Assembly (NCBI GenBank): GCA_014904845.1
Contig: MU119237.1
Coordinates: forward strand, 62,001-126,000
Length of the DNA: 64,000 nucleotides
Reading direction: 5' to 3'
Source of the DNA: Acephala macrosclerotiorum
Taxonomy: Eukaryota > Ascomycota > Leotiomycetes > Helotiales > Mollisiaceae
Below are positions 49,887 through 60,050 of this stretch, piece by piece. Position 1 is the first letter of the stretch. Every line of letters begins with the position of its first letter. The notes below the pieces were generated by a model. That model was given only the letters and a program-made list of their open reading frames with translations, did no database searches and had not been told where the DNA came from. Position numbers and translations under genes: made by a program.

Positions 49887-51704
49887 ATGAATAAAGCTAT
49901 ACTTTCAGACCAGGAGATAGTAGATGCGCCAAGCGACAACGACCATCTATCCAACGCCATGGGAGTGAACGAAGTTACCGCCGTAGCAGATGGCGAAACT
50001 TCGAAGCAATCTTCAAACGCGGATGAAAGTGACAAACGTTATCTACCCAAGAAGTCCCTGGCCTTCTGGGCCATTATCTGTGCGCTCTGCGCAGCAGGTC
50101 TCCTGACTGCTCTTGAAGCAACTATCACCTCAACCGCACTACCAACAATCATTGAGGCGTTAGGAGGGGCTGACCTTTACGTCTGGGTTGTCAATATCTT
50201 CTTCTTGACTATGCAAGCAGCCTTATTCTGCATTTCGCGGCCTCCCTTGCTAACTTAATTCAGGACGGCTTTCCAGCCTCTCTTCGGGCAAGTTGCGAAT
50301 ATCTTTGGCCGTCGGTGGCCCATTATATTTGCTACTGGAGCTTTCACACTTGGATGCGGTATATGTGGCGGTGCCTCGAGTGCAAGCATGCTAGTTGCTG
50401 GCAGGGCCATCCAAGGACTCGGTGCTGGTGGAGTCAACGTTCTGATTGAGATCATAATCTGCGACATATTGCCTTTAAGAGAAAGAGGCAAATTTCTCGC
50501 TCCAATCTTTGGATTGATCGCGTTGGGCACGGCACTTGGTCCTTTCTTCGGTGGACTCATCGTTCAATACGCTTCTTGGAGATGGGTTTTCTACTTGAAC
50601 TTGCCTATCGGTGGCTTGACATTGATCCTTTTGGTCGTATTCCTGGATGTGAATTACGACAAGGAGACACATTTCATGGTCCGTATCAAGCGCATCGATT
50701 GGATAGGCAACACTTTTTTTGTCATCTCGATGGTATCTATCTTGATAGCCTTGTCGTGGGCTGGAGCCCTGTATTCATGGTCATCATTTCGAGTGCTGGT
50801 GCCATTAATTCTAGGTCTTGTGGGGTTGGTGGCTTTCCTCATCTATGAAGCTTCGCCTTTTTGCGCCGAGCCAACTATGCCCCTTCATCTCTTCACAAAT
50901 CGGACCTCCTTCACGGCGTATGGCCTCACTTTCTTCCACAGTATTTCCACAATCAGCGCGATCTATTTCCTACCAGTCTACTTCCAGGGCGTGCGAGGTA
51001 CCTCTCCAGCTCGCTCTGGAATTGACTTTCTTCCGACCATCCTCTTCTTACTTCCAGCAGCTATCACAGCTGGTGGGCTTTTATCGACTTTTGGCCGCTA
51101 TCGCCCCCTTCACCATGCTGGGTTCGCCATTATGCTCATAGGATTCGGACTCTTCAGCTTGCTAAACGTCAATTCTTCGACTGCCGTCTGGGTTATATTT
51201 CAAGCTATTGAAGCTGCTGGAGCAGGTCTCGTCTTGCCGGTTCTCCTTCCTGCAGTTCAAGCATCACTTGCCGAAGCTGACACGGCACTTGCGACCTCTA
51301 CTTGGGCATTTGTTCGAAGCTTTGGTTTGATCTGGGGTATCACCATCCCCTCAGCGGTGTTCAACAACCGATTTGAATCTCTCATGACTGCTATAAACGA
51401 TCCTGCAATTGTTGCAGAGCTCTCAGGCGGACAAGCTTATGAGCGGGCTACAAAAGTTTTCTTGGACTCCATTATGGATCCTGTCGTTCGAAACCAGATC
51501 ATCTGGGTCTTTTCAGAAACACTCAAGACGATTTGGTATGTTTCTATAGCGTTCGCGGCGCTGGGATTCCTCCTTGTAAATTTCGAGAAGGAAGTCCCCC
51601 TGAGAAAGGAACTTGATACTAAGTTCGGTATCGTTGAAAACAAGTCTACCGCAGTGGAGGAGCCTACTTCCGAAGCGGTATTTCCGGCATCAGTTGAGAA
51701 GTGA
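49887..51704 (+). CDS. MFS efflux transporter, 14-TM DHA2 type (588 aa)
   Basis: Two exons, 49,887-50,212 and 50,264-51,704, are joined by a 51-bp intron. The donor is GCAAGC and the acceptor TTCAG after branch site GCTAAC. Only this GC-AG splice restores Phe-Phe-Leu-Thr-Met-Thr-Ala-Phe-Gln-Pro-Leu-Phe-Gly-Gln. The exons total 1,767 nt with no stop. The hydrophilic N-terminus (about 55 residues) is followed by Leu-Glu-Ala-Thr-Ile-Thr-Ser-Thr-Ala-Leu-Pro-Thr-Ile, then Gly-Arg-Arg-Trp-Pro, then the motif Gly-Arg-Ala-Ile-Gln-Gly-Leu-Gly-Ala-Gly-Gly. This is the pattern of AflT-like 14-spanner toxin and drug exporters of the plasma membrane. Next to a regulator, hydrolase and oxygenase it probably exported a secondary metabolite. 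I chose ATG 49,887 because the longer frame begins at a TTG. Confidence 0.92.
50213..50263 (+). other. GC-AG intron of the efflux transporter
   Basis: A 51-bp intron with GC in place of GT at its donor (GCAAGC), branch site GCTAAC and acceptor CAG. A GT donor giving an open frame is not available nearby. GC-AG introns are a minor but functional class in fungi. Confidence 0.8.
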
Positions 51705-52054
51705 AAACTTGGTTGTCCGAGGAAAGGATCCCTAAAGCAGGTTCTCTCACTGTTATAATACAAGCAATACATGCTTTTTCCCCAAAATTCAAGCTCAATA
51801 TTCAAGCTCAGGTGATGATGTCTGCTCGCGTGTGGAAACGTCGACCTAAAGAGTCTCACAATGATCATGGTGTCTAATTGGCGAAAGTTTTAAAATCAAT
51901 TCACCAGATCTTTATCCTTGAGCGATGAGTAGGGAAGTACGCAATATGTGTATTCATCCTACTAGATTTCCTCATTCTTGCAGAGACTAAATTTCGAATT
52001 TGACTACCAGGACAATACGTACGTGCTACCAGCTGATGGGCAGCGCCAATCCCC
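51705..52054. other. Intergenic between convergent genes
   Basis: A 350-bp spacer between the transporter stop and the 3' end of the small membrane protein pseudogene on the other strand. No feature seen. Confidence 0.45.
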
Positions 52055-52680
52055 CTAGCGAGAGTTTCCCGCCACAGCAGCCGCAAGCACGAACATCCAA
52101 CCAGGAGCGTCAGCCAACCTCAACCTCTCCCCATTAACTCTCACGAATAACCCTATCATGTTCCTGATATCCACTTCAGCCATTGCTCTCCACTCATCCT
52201 CCCTTACCATGATAAACTTCATGCCCCTCTTGATCGGATACACATGTGCAATCGTGAAGACTATCCCAGCTAACCACAGCCAGCATCCCCATGCTCTAAG
52301 GCCATCTCCCAGGATGAAGAGATTTAGGAGACAAGAGATCACAGCGAGGAGTTGATATTATGCCGAGAAATAGGCGATGGGTTTGAAACTTTGGAGCCAG
52401 GATGCGAAGACAATTGGCAGTGGTGTATTCGTCCTCGTCTTTAAACCCCTGACTGGAGTAGCAGCAGAAGAGGAAGGGATTTGCAAGAAGGCGTAGTAGG
52501 CGTACTGCTGGGTTATCGAGCATGAGAGTCTGTCATGCGATTAGTCTACATGGTACAACATTTAAAGATGGCGAGCAAAATTAATTGAAAGCGTGGAAGG
52601 ATGACTTACGCTGCGGAAGATGTAGCCTTTGAACGCGTATACTTGTTTTCTAGGGACTGAATAGACTCTTTGCCGCCTGA
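52055..52680 (-). pseudogene. Small membrane protein, anthrone-oxygenase/DUF1772-like, broken
   Basis: The first exon (about 52,680-52,610) ends Tyr-Ala-Phe-Lys-Gly-Tyr-Ile-Phe-Arg-Ser. An 80-bp intron (52,530-52,609, GTAAGT...ACAG) leads to Thr-Leu-Met-Leu-Asp-Asn-Pro-Ala-Val. After a single-base frameshift near 52,400 and an in-frame stop, the rest reads Leu-Leu-Ala-Val-Ile-Ser-Cys-Leu-Leu-Asn. A hydrophobic helix follows, then Ala-His-Val-Tyr-Pro-Ile-Lys-Arg-Gly-Met-Lys-Phe-Ile, then Val-Arg-Val-Asn-Gly-Glu-Arg-Leu-Arg and a last hydrophobic segment. The layout (four hydrophobic segments, about 180 residues, cluster setting) resembles the DUF1772 family, which includes anthrone oxygenases. 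Membership is an inference from general pattern. The start codon is not identified. Confidence 0.5.
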
Positions 52681-53055
52681 CTTAGAAACCTATGCGCAAC
52701 ACCTAGATTCGTGCCCGTGGCATTGCAAGTTCGTAACATGCATGATATTCGCCTTCCGATGACCGGCATTCATCTCAGATTAACGACCGATACCACAATT
52801 ACCGATATCAAAGGGAAAGCAATCTCCGAGTTTTCATCGTCAAAGATAATACTGACTGAGTCTGTGAAATGCCCCGAACAGGGTACGAAAGTCCCGAGCC
52901 AAACCTCAGCAACTAGGCTGCAGCTGTGTACCGCAGTCGTTCAATTTTGGTCCTCAAAGCATAGCAACGCAGTATTCGACGTACTGTAAGTCAAACGGAA
53001 CGTCCCATCTTCATCCAACACTCTCCACTACCCATCACTCTATCCCAGAAGATCC
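52681..53055. other. Divergent promoter region
   Basis: Between the minus-strand membrane-protein pseudogene and the plus-strand hydrolase, so it would hold both promoters. The frame at 52,711-52,989 has no recognisable similarity and lies where a promoter is expected. No clear site seen. Confidence 0.4.
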
Positions 53056-54195
53056 ATGTGGACCGCTGTACAATCGCACCTCTTCTCGCTGGTAGAGATT
53101 CTCGCTGATCAACGCCCACCTTTCTACCTAAATTCCTATCCAGCCGTCGACATGTTCCCATTCTTTTCCTCCACAATCTTCAACTTTGAGCTTACCCGCC
53201 TTCTGGGCTCAACTCTAACTAGCGGCTGCGATATTGCCGAGTTTCTGTCTGCCGTCTCGAAAATAAAGAAGCATAATGGAGACTCGTGGTTCTCCGCGTG
53301 GAATGAACAAGGTGCACGCGCAGAGGATATCGCTGAGGAGGCAGCTAGGGATGGATACAGAGTGTTGGCCCGGAACGCCTATTTGCGAGCATCGAATTAT
53401 TACCGCGCTAGTCATTTCACGCTCATTCACCCTGATCCTCGAATCCTGCCTTCTGCCGAAAGATCCATTCTGAATTTTCAGAAGGCAATTCCGTTGATGG
53501 AAGGGAGTGTTTTGAAAGTGGAGATACCGTATGAAAAAGGAATAGATCTTCCTGGATATCTGTATCTTCCACCCCCTGAGAAATGTCTGTCAGGAGGGAG
53601 GAAAGCTCCCGTTCTTGTCAAACTTTGTGGAGCCGATTCCACGAAAGAAGAAATGAATTTCATGTTTGGTGATGCAGGGCCGCAGATGGGTTTTGCTGTT
53701 CTCATATTCGAAGGACCAGGCCAAGGATATGTATTAAAGAAGAAGCAGGTTCCTCTGCGTCCAGACTTCGAAGTGTGCACGAGCAAAGCTCTTGATCATC
53801 TCCAGGTCCTTTTACAGAAAGATCCAAGCCTTGGATTGGACCTGGACAGAATTGCGGTGGTAGGCGCAAGCATGGGAGCATACTATGCGCTTCGAGCATC
53901 GACAGACTCTCGCATCAAAGCCTGCATCTCCATCGATCCATTTTTTAGCTTGTGGGAAGTCGCACAAACCCGGATGCCACAATTTGGTTCTAATCTATGG
54001 CTTAATGGATGGATATCAGAGAGTTTCTAGAACTGGTCCATTGAGACCCATTGTAAGGTGAACTTCCCTACACGCTGGGAATTCTCATTGGGAAAGTGGA
54101 TGATGGGGTTAGAGAAGCCAGGGGACGTACTTCGTCGCTTTCAAGACTTCTCTCTTGAGACAGACCGCGATGGGAGAATCTTGGATAGGGTATTA

Positions 54196-54245
54196 AGTCA
54201 AACCCCCTAGAAGTGGGCCCCCCCTGTTCTGGGCCATCTCGCTTA
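54196..54245. repeat. Left terminal inverted repeat of Fot1-like element
   Basis: 50 bp starting AGTCAAACCCCCTAG and ending CTCGCTTA, preceded by TA. It pairs with 55,981-56,031, with T/C at one site and seven versus eight C in one run. Confidence 0.95.
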
Positions 54246-54284
54246 ATTCCTATCTATTTAGTTCGATCGCGAATAACTTTTTAA

Positions 54285-55800
54285 TCAACTAATAGATATA
54301 TGAGATAAAGTAGAGGCTATACTAAGGAAGTCATCGGAATCTAATAGTACATTTTGGCGGTCTTTAGTTTCTATTTGTGCCTTGTAGATTTTCTCGATAT
54401 TAGCGAACTTGGAATTTGGACTAGTCTTTACTTTCTGCTGTTTTTTAGGCTCAAGTTGAACTACTTTAGTTTTCAATGCTTGGATTTTACGCTTTTGCTT
54501 AGCAATAACAAAGTCCTTATTGTTTAAGCTTTTAGTTATTTTTTTAAAAAGCACTTTAGCAATTGCCGTATCGATTTCTTTAAATCTCGTAATTTGCCTC
54601 GATTGTTCTCGGATATTTTCACTTTTTTGAAAGGTTTTCCATACTTCAAATAATGAATCTTAAATCCATTCAAGTATTGCATCCTTTTCTGACGATTGTA
54701 GAGATTTCTCGATCGCTTTATTACTATTTTCAAGTAATAATCGGTTCATAAGAAGCTTCGAGATGTTCTGCGGTCATAACTCTGAAGCTTTTCAACTCGC
54801 CTTGCAGTTTCCTTTTGTTAAAGTATCTATTCGAGCTTGCTTATAACATTTCAAGAAGTTTTGCTTTTTTATAGGCGTCGAGTCGTTAATAAGAGACAGC
54901 GAATCTAACCGCTTTCGATAAGCGGATTTAAGGGGAGAAAAAATTGATAAATCCAAAGATTGAAACACATGTGAAATATGCGATAATAAGAATAACAAGT
55001 AAATATTGTTCGAAAAGCACTCTTATATGAATTCTGTTGTCTTATGGCTTCCATGGCCGTCTAATATGAGTAGACGAGGCTCTTTTGGGTCACGTGGTGC
55101 CGTTTGAAGTATGAAGACAATTTGCAACCACTCTAAAGCAGTATCGTCAAATGTCTATCTATTGTCGATTGTAGTAAACTTCCAGCCCTTATACTCTCTC
55201 AATCTCATAGGAAACCATTGTTGTTGGACTGATTTTCTTTTGAATATAACGATCGGAAGAATGGCCCGGTCGCTCGAAGAGATGCACTCAATAAATGAAA
55301 TCCAAGCCTTAGATCCTGGTTGTTTCTTTTGAATAAAACGTTTCTTAATACTTTCAATTACTAATCTATTCTCTTCTTGGCTTTCTATAATCCCCGTTTT
55401 ATCCATATTCCATCGGTTTTCAGCTTTGATTACTTTGATCGCCAATATCTCCAATTTTTGAAACCAAGTTTTAATAATATCAAATGTAGTACTATTAATA
55501 CGCACAAAATCGATTCTAAATTGCTTTTTGGTCTTAAGAATAGGATTTCGGCGAAGAAATCCAACCATTCAGCGTTTTCCGAGTGGTGTAGCATCGCGTC
55601 GAGAAGTCAAAATACGGCCAGCAAAAGCTCGGATTTGTGCATATGTAAAATTGAGCTTTAGAGTTTCTTGAACTAGTACCCAGTTTGTAAGACGTTGCTC
55701 CTGGATCGGGGCAAGCCTCTGCAAATGCGCATAGGCCTCTTTCTTAGAAAGAATGCCGAGTACTCTGTGTTGAAGAGTGCTTTTCGGTACACTTCAGTCG
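54285..55800 (-). pseudogene. Fot1/pogo transposase, nonsense-mutated
   Basis: Read on the minus strand from about 55,800, an N-terminal CENP-B-type helix-turn-helix part is visible (Gln-Arg-Leu-Thr-Asn-Trp-Val-Leu, Gly-Lys-Arg-Trp-Met-Val-Gly-Phe-Leu-Arg-Arg-Asn-Pro). The catalytic domain follows: Asn-Arg-Trp-Asn-Met-Asp-Lys-Thr-Gly-Ile (first Asp), Leu-Leu-Ile-Leu-Asp-Gly-His-Gly-Ser-His near 55,060 (second Asp), and Gln-Ser-Leu-Asp-Leu-Ser-Ile-Phe near 54,940 (third Asp). A basic, coiled C-terminus ends near 54,285. Several stops and frame changes separate these blocks. The DDD catalytic Asps themselves are preserved. It would have cut and pasted the element at TA sites. Confidence 0.88.
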
Positions 55801-55980
55801 AAAAAGGATTTTCGCAAGGACTTTCTATTTGCCACGTCTTTAAGTGCATACTAAACGTTAGCTTCCGTATATGAAAGCTTTATGATCGGCTCTAATGACT
55901 TGCAAAATTTGAAAGAGTTTTATTAAGAAATAATAAAAATATTCGAAGTTAAAGTGGGTAGTGGGGTAGTGGCGGTATAC

Positions 55981-56031
55981 TAAGCGAGGTGGCCCAGAAC
56001 AGGGGGGGGCCCACTTCTAGGGGGTTTGACT
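55981..56031. repeat. Right terminal inverted repeat of Fot1-like element
   Basis: 51 bp, reverse complement of the left repeat apart from one substitution and one extra base, followed by TA. The near identity of the two ends suggests a rather recent insertion, in contrast to the decayed transposase between them. Confidence 0.95.
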
Positions 56032-56264
56032 TATGCCCAGTTTTGGTGACCGGTGCCAATCAAGCCACTTACGCATCTGCAGAAATGAGCGCGCTCAGAA
56101 TCCACAGACTTCTAACGAATGTGGCAGAAAATTGCAAGTAAGTATGGGTACCGAAAGATGGGGCAGATGGCGGATTAACGGGAAAGGCTGGGGCGTGGCC
56201 TTTGTTGGTACAAAAGTCATTTGCCTTTCTAGACAAGCATTTCGAGATCCAAAGATCCACATAA

Positions 56265-56952
56265 TAAATCTTAGGAAATGAAAGTATAGCCATCTTCCCT
56301 CAAAGTTTCTCCGCGCCTTCTCTGTCATTCCCATACGATTCATCCTCACCTACACTAATTATCAATCCTCTTTGGCCTGCTGAGTCCCTTCTCTCGACCC
56401 CCAGCTAGCCCGATAGCGCGATAGCATTGTGTTCTGTGGCATATAAGCCGGTGCGTGAACATAACAAGAGAAGGATCGGTATGATCGAGATCAGTGTTTG
56501 CCTCTGGAATAGTTTGTAAAAGGCGAGGGAGATGGTTGTTGCAAAGTCGAAAACGAATTGCTATTTAGCGTGTTGGAGTACATAAAGGGTTGATGTTCTT
56601 GGCAATGTTAGTACGACCATCTTTATGCGGATATATCTGCTGTACGGATATCTTAAGTACTTTACAGAAAATGTTTATTTCGAGTGACTTTTATGGGTGA
56701 TATACTAGGAGGCCATGGCTTGCGTTTGCAATAAGCTCCTGTTTTTCTCCAAGCATTACTTACTTGAACAGGGCCCTCGAGTTGGAGCAGCGTACAGATG
56801 ACGTTACTACCTGGTGTACCAAGAAAGAGAATGTTCACCAAGAGAGGATGTCACCAGGGAAGAGAATGTCACTACTCGATATATTTCAAGGTCATCAAAA
56901 TGGGAGAGATGACGCAACATATCACATTCATTCAACTTGAAGGTTTTGAACC
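56265..56952. other. Intergenic, 690 bp
   Basis: Spacer between the hydrolase and the monooxygenase, both on the plus strand. Frames at 56,069-56,349 are shadows of the hydrolase end. The promoter of the monooxygenase must lie here. No other feature seen. Confidence 0.45.
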
Positions 56953-57990
56953 ATGAATTCCTCCGGAGTTCCCTCTGGTGTAATTATTACTGGAGCTGGC
57001 ATGTTAGGTAAGTCAAAGATCGAGACCTGACCCTCTTCGACATATATCCACAGACTAACAAATTACAAAGGCATCAATCAGTCCTTGCGTACAGCTACAA
57101 TCAAAATTCCAAACGCAACCTTCGAAATCTTTGTCAAAGGAAATGATATTAGAGGCACCTAGTCTAAGAACACATACCTCAGTTGCGATATCCCTTCCCA
57201 AGTAAGAAACTTTCTCAAAGCGAAATTTTTTGTCGCATAAATGTCACTACACGCAAAATTTGCTAATGGCCAACGCGCAACCAAGTTATACTCCTATTCC
57301 TTCAGCCCCAACATGACTGCTCAACAAGATACGCAAGCCAACCGAGATCCTGGCCCACATCAAATGCGCTCAACGTCTTCAGTACTACATTCACTTGAAC
57401 CAAGAATGCGTTTCCGCCTAGTGGCTAGAGGACACGGATCTCTAGAAGGTAGAATTTTCGGATCATACCGCCAACGAAACGTTTGTGCGGTACTCTCGTG
57501 TTCCGTTGACTGCTATTGGATTCTTGGATACCCCAAACAGCGCTGAAAGCATTGCTAATATCCGAGAATTTCGAGGGAGAATATTCCATAGCTCTGGTTG
57601 GGACCATGAGGTTGACTTTGAAGGAAAGGATGCTGTAGTCGTTGGCAACGGTGCTTCCGCAAACCAGTCCGTCCCGTGGCTACTCGAGAATAACGAACTG
57701 CGGAACCTGGTCCAAGTCGCACTAATCGCACAATGGATCGCCCCTAAGGAAAATCAAAAAATTGGGAAGGTACAGAAGTGGTAAGTTTCTTCGCTTAATG
57801 CCACTCTTCTTGCTCACGAGTGATCTTATCTAACCTACCTCTAAAGGGTTTTGAGAAATATCCCATTCACAAATCGACTATATCGCTGATAGCTAGCATG
57901 AAGTTTAATCTCGCGTTCGTCGCTTTCACAAACAGCTTCCTAGGCCGCCACGTCAGATCGAGGCTTGTTCGGCATCCTCACGTCGGTCAA
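56953..57990 (+). pseudogene. Flavin monooxygenase (Baeyer-Villiger-like), broken
   Basis: ATG 56,953 gives Val-Ile-Ile-Thr-Gly-Ala-Gly-Met-Leu-Gly; the GxGxxG FAD fold is split by a 63-bp intron (57,008-57,070). The frame goes on to Lys-Gly-Asn-Asp-Ile-Arg-Gly-Thr, then TAG at 57,160 where the family has Trp. A second intron (57,202-57,285) leads to Leu-Tyr-Ser-Tyr-Ser-Phe-Ser-Pro-Asn. After a frameshift near 57,340 and two more TAG codons come Thr-Ala-Ile-Gly-Phe-Leu-Asp-Thr-Pro and the NADPH-binding motif Val-Val-Val-Gly-Asn-Gly-Ala-Ser-Ala-Asn. A third intron (57,781-57,846) leads to Val-Leu-Arg-Asn-Ile-Pro-Phe and TGA at 57,887, again at a Trp position. Recognisable sequence fades near 57,990, so the C-terminal third is missing. 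Intact relatives insert oxygen into ketones in polyketide and other pathways. Confidence 0.82.
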
Positions 57991-58567
57991 AATTAGTCGT
58001 CATTCCTCCAGCAGCTGGTTAATATTATCCCATATCACGTGCAGTATTTAGAGTTACATGTAGAATGTTCGTGAACTTTATGAACAAATCGAAGATGAAG
58101 CTATATATGTTATATTCGGCAAATTTGAAGACCTTCTCTACTTCAATTCGTTCGATTCGAGGGAGCCTACTCTGATTCGTGTTCGTAGTCTTCAATTATC
58201 GATCGTACTCGGCAGCTCTAGCGGATCTGCGGCCGCGAATCCGCCAGAAATTGCCGCGCTTCAGCGTGTAACAGCCTCAGGCACTAAGCCTCAAGTCTTA
58301 CCCTCGCAAAGGCCAAAACCCTTTTTCGCAGACATAATTCAACTTCACGTGATCACGTCAGGAACTCTCAACAAAGCGGCCGATTCTTGACCAGAACTCC
58401 ACGCGCTCTCGACTCGCGCTGCCTCGACCAAAGTCTAGCCTCACCCGCGAAATTTTTGCTTTTCACGACTGTGGTAGGCATAGGGAAATACCAAGTCAAG
58501 GAGGGGAGCCCTCCCAGCACCTCTGTAATTTCACAAACAGACTTGAACACCACAACCCACCGACAGC
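57991..58567. other. Upstream region of the PAC1-like copy
   Basis: Non-coding, normal composition, with two CACGTG/CACGTGA motifs (near 58,035 and 58,345). The small frames here are not credible. It may be the original promoter duplicated along with the PAC1 copy. Confidence 0.4.
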
Positions 58568-60050
58568 ATGAGTCGAATATTGGCGAGTCGGCAAGCTGAA
58601 GAGCTGTGTGTACATACCTGTGGTTAGAGATATAGAGTGAGGACCAGGTCTAGACTAACACAGCATTTCTAGTCACAAGTTTATCGTAGTATACTTATCA
58701 GCGAACAGCCTCTCAAATACTGCCGCCGCACTTAGAACAGAATTGAACCTCGGGGAAAATGTTTTTGATGCAACCACGGCAAAAAAATATGAGACGTTGT
58801 TAGAGAAGAAATGGACTAGCGTTATCCGCCTACAAAAGAAAATAAACCTTTCCCAGCCCAATTTGCTTCATATTCTGTTCTCGCTACGTCCTTTAATTAG
58901 TATTATATTGTAAATAATGGACCTCGAATCACGACTCGCTACATTACAATTAGAGTTCGATAGCGCCACTTTTTTCTCTCTGTCAAGGCGTAATCAAGAT
59001 TCGATATTCTGGTTTTTTAATAAGTTTACTCGATATACTCTGGAATTACACTAATACGAAATTTCCTGTATTGCATTTCATCCAATCTATTCCACTATTG
59101 CGTCCGGTGATCAAGGCTTTACTATTAAGATATAGGACTGAGAACTCGGCGAACTAGAGAGAATAATCAAAGGCTATACTAAAGCAATCACCAATATCGA
59201 CTATAGTAGTCTTAAAAATTATATTCTTCTGGTTTTTTGTAGTTCAGATTTGATTATCAAATTGTAAGATTCGATAAATAGATATAAAAATACTCGAATT
59301 CTGTCAAGCTATAACTATATTATTAGTACTGTCCGCTTCATGCTATCTGAGGACATACTTGTTAGCGCTAGTTGAAATACGACTTTGAAAATATGGGACG
59401 TTACTACTGAACACTGCGTAAAGACGATACGCGGGCATTCAAAGTGGATTCGTAATGTTTGTTTTTCGCTTGACGGATCTTTCGTTCTCTCGATCGGGAA
59501 TAATTATACTATTCGATTATAGAATATTTTCGGATCACGATCAGAAAACAAATTAACAATATTCGATCACGAGAACTTTATCGAATGCTGCGTTTTTGCG
59601 TCGCCATCTTTGTACTAGTATCTAGTATTACTAGTCGAATTGCAGAGGCCGCTACTAATAAGCAGCACATTAGAATTCATGGCCATCGAATCGCGAGACA
59701 AGACTATTAAACTATGGGATATGCGGGGCATATGTTTCAAGACATTGATCGGCTATAACAATTAAATGCGAGCTCTTGTTTTCTATCCCGGCGGTAAGTA
59801 TCTCCTTTCTGTAGTAAACAATAAGACGCTACATTGCTGAAATCTAAATCAAAACGGCAATTGTGTCAAGATGCTATCGAATCTGCATAATTATTTCGTT
59901 TTTTGCCTAAGATAAACTCCGGTAATTGTGAAGGATAGGGATAGACCTCCAATCAACGGCGAGACTAAAGAAAGTCTATTAGAAGTGCAAATTCGCTGTG
60001 TGATTGCCACCGGAAGCGTGGATATGAAACTGAAGATATTTGCAATGTAG
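58568..60050 (+). pseudogene. PAC1/LIS1 (NudF) nuclear distribution protein, degenerate copy
   Basis: ATG 58,568 starts Met-Ser-Arg-Ile-Leu-Ala-Ser-Arg-Gln-Ala-Glu-Glu-Leu. A 67-bp intron (58,606-58,672) leads to the LisH part: [18 protein letters not shown], then [13 protein letters not shown]. The second intron has lost its GT donor (AT now). From 58,918 the coiled-coil end (Met-Asp-Leu-Glu-Ser-Arg-Leu-Ala-Thr-Leu-Gln-Leu-Glu-Phe-Asp) and WD40 repeats follow in order, for example [16 protein letters not shown] and [10 protein letters not shown]. Many stops stand at Trp positions (Ile-Lys-Ile-Trp-Asp-Trp has become stop-Asp-stop). PAC1/LIS1 regulates dynein in nuclear migration. This copy cannot work; a functional one must exist elsewhere in the genome. 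Confidence 0.9.

Larger units (their letters stand above)
54196..56031 (-). mobile_element. Fot1/pogo-type Tc1-mariner DNA transposon (1,836 bp)
   Basis: Inverted repeats of 50 bp (54,196-54,245) and 51 bp (55,981-56,031), beginning AGTCAAACCCCC, differ by one base and one indel in a C run. TA flanks both ends (54,194-54,195 and 56,032-56,033), the standard target duplication of this superfamily. The inside encodes a transposase on the minus strand, now interrupted by stops. The host frame is read smoothly across the excised element, so insertion into the alpha/beta hydrolase gene is certain. Confidence 0.95.
53056..56264 (+). pseudogene. Alpha/beta hydrolase (Ayg1/FrsA-like), split by a transposon
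   Basis: The plus-strand frame from 53,056 (ATG; Met at 53,152 is an alternative start) gives an N-terminal helical part, then Leu-Val-Lys-Leu-Cys-Gly-Ala-Asp-Ser, then Phe-Glu-Gly-Pro-Gly-Gln-Gly. The nucleophile elbow Val-Gly-Ala-Ser-Met-Gly-Ala-Tyr-Tyr-Ala-Leu follows near 53,870. After TAG at 54,028-54,030 the same frame goes on (Asn-Trp-Ser-Ile-Glu-Thr-His-Cys-Lys-Val-Asn-Phe-Pro-Thr-Arg-Trp-Glu-Phe) until a Fot1-type element enters at 54,196. Beyond it the frame resumes: Cys-Pro-Val-Leu-Val-Thr-Gly-Ala-Asn-Gln, a further stop after Asn-Cys-Lys, then Val-Trp-Val-Pro-Lys and Phe-Leu-Asp-Lys-His-Phe-Glu-Ile to TAA 56,262-56,264. Related fungal hydrolases shorten or release polyketides. The Ser nucleophile is intact, but two stops and the insertion abolish the full product. 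Confidence 0.86.
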
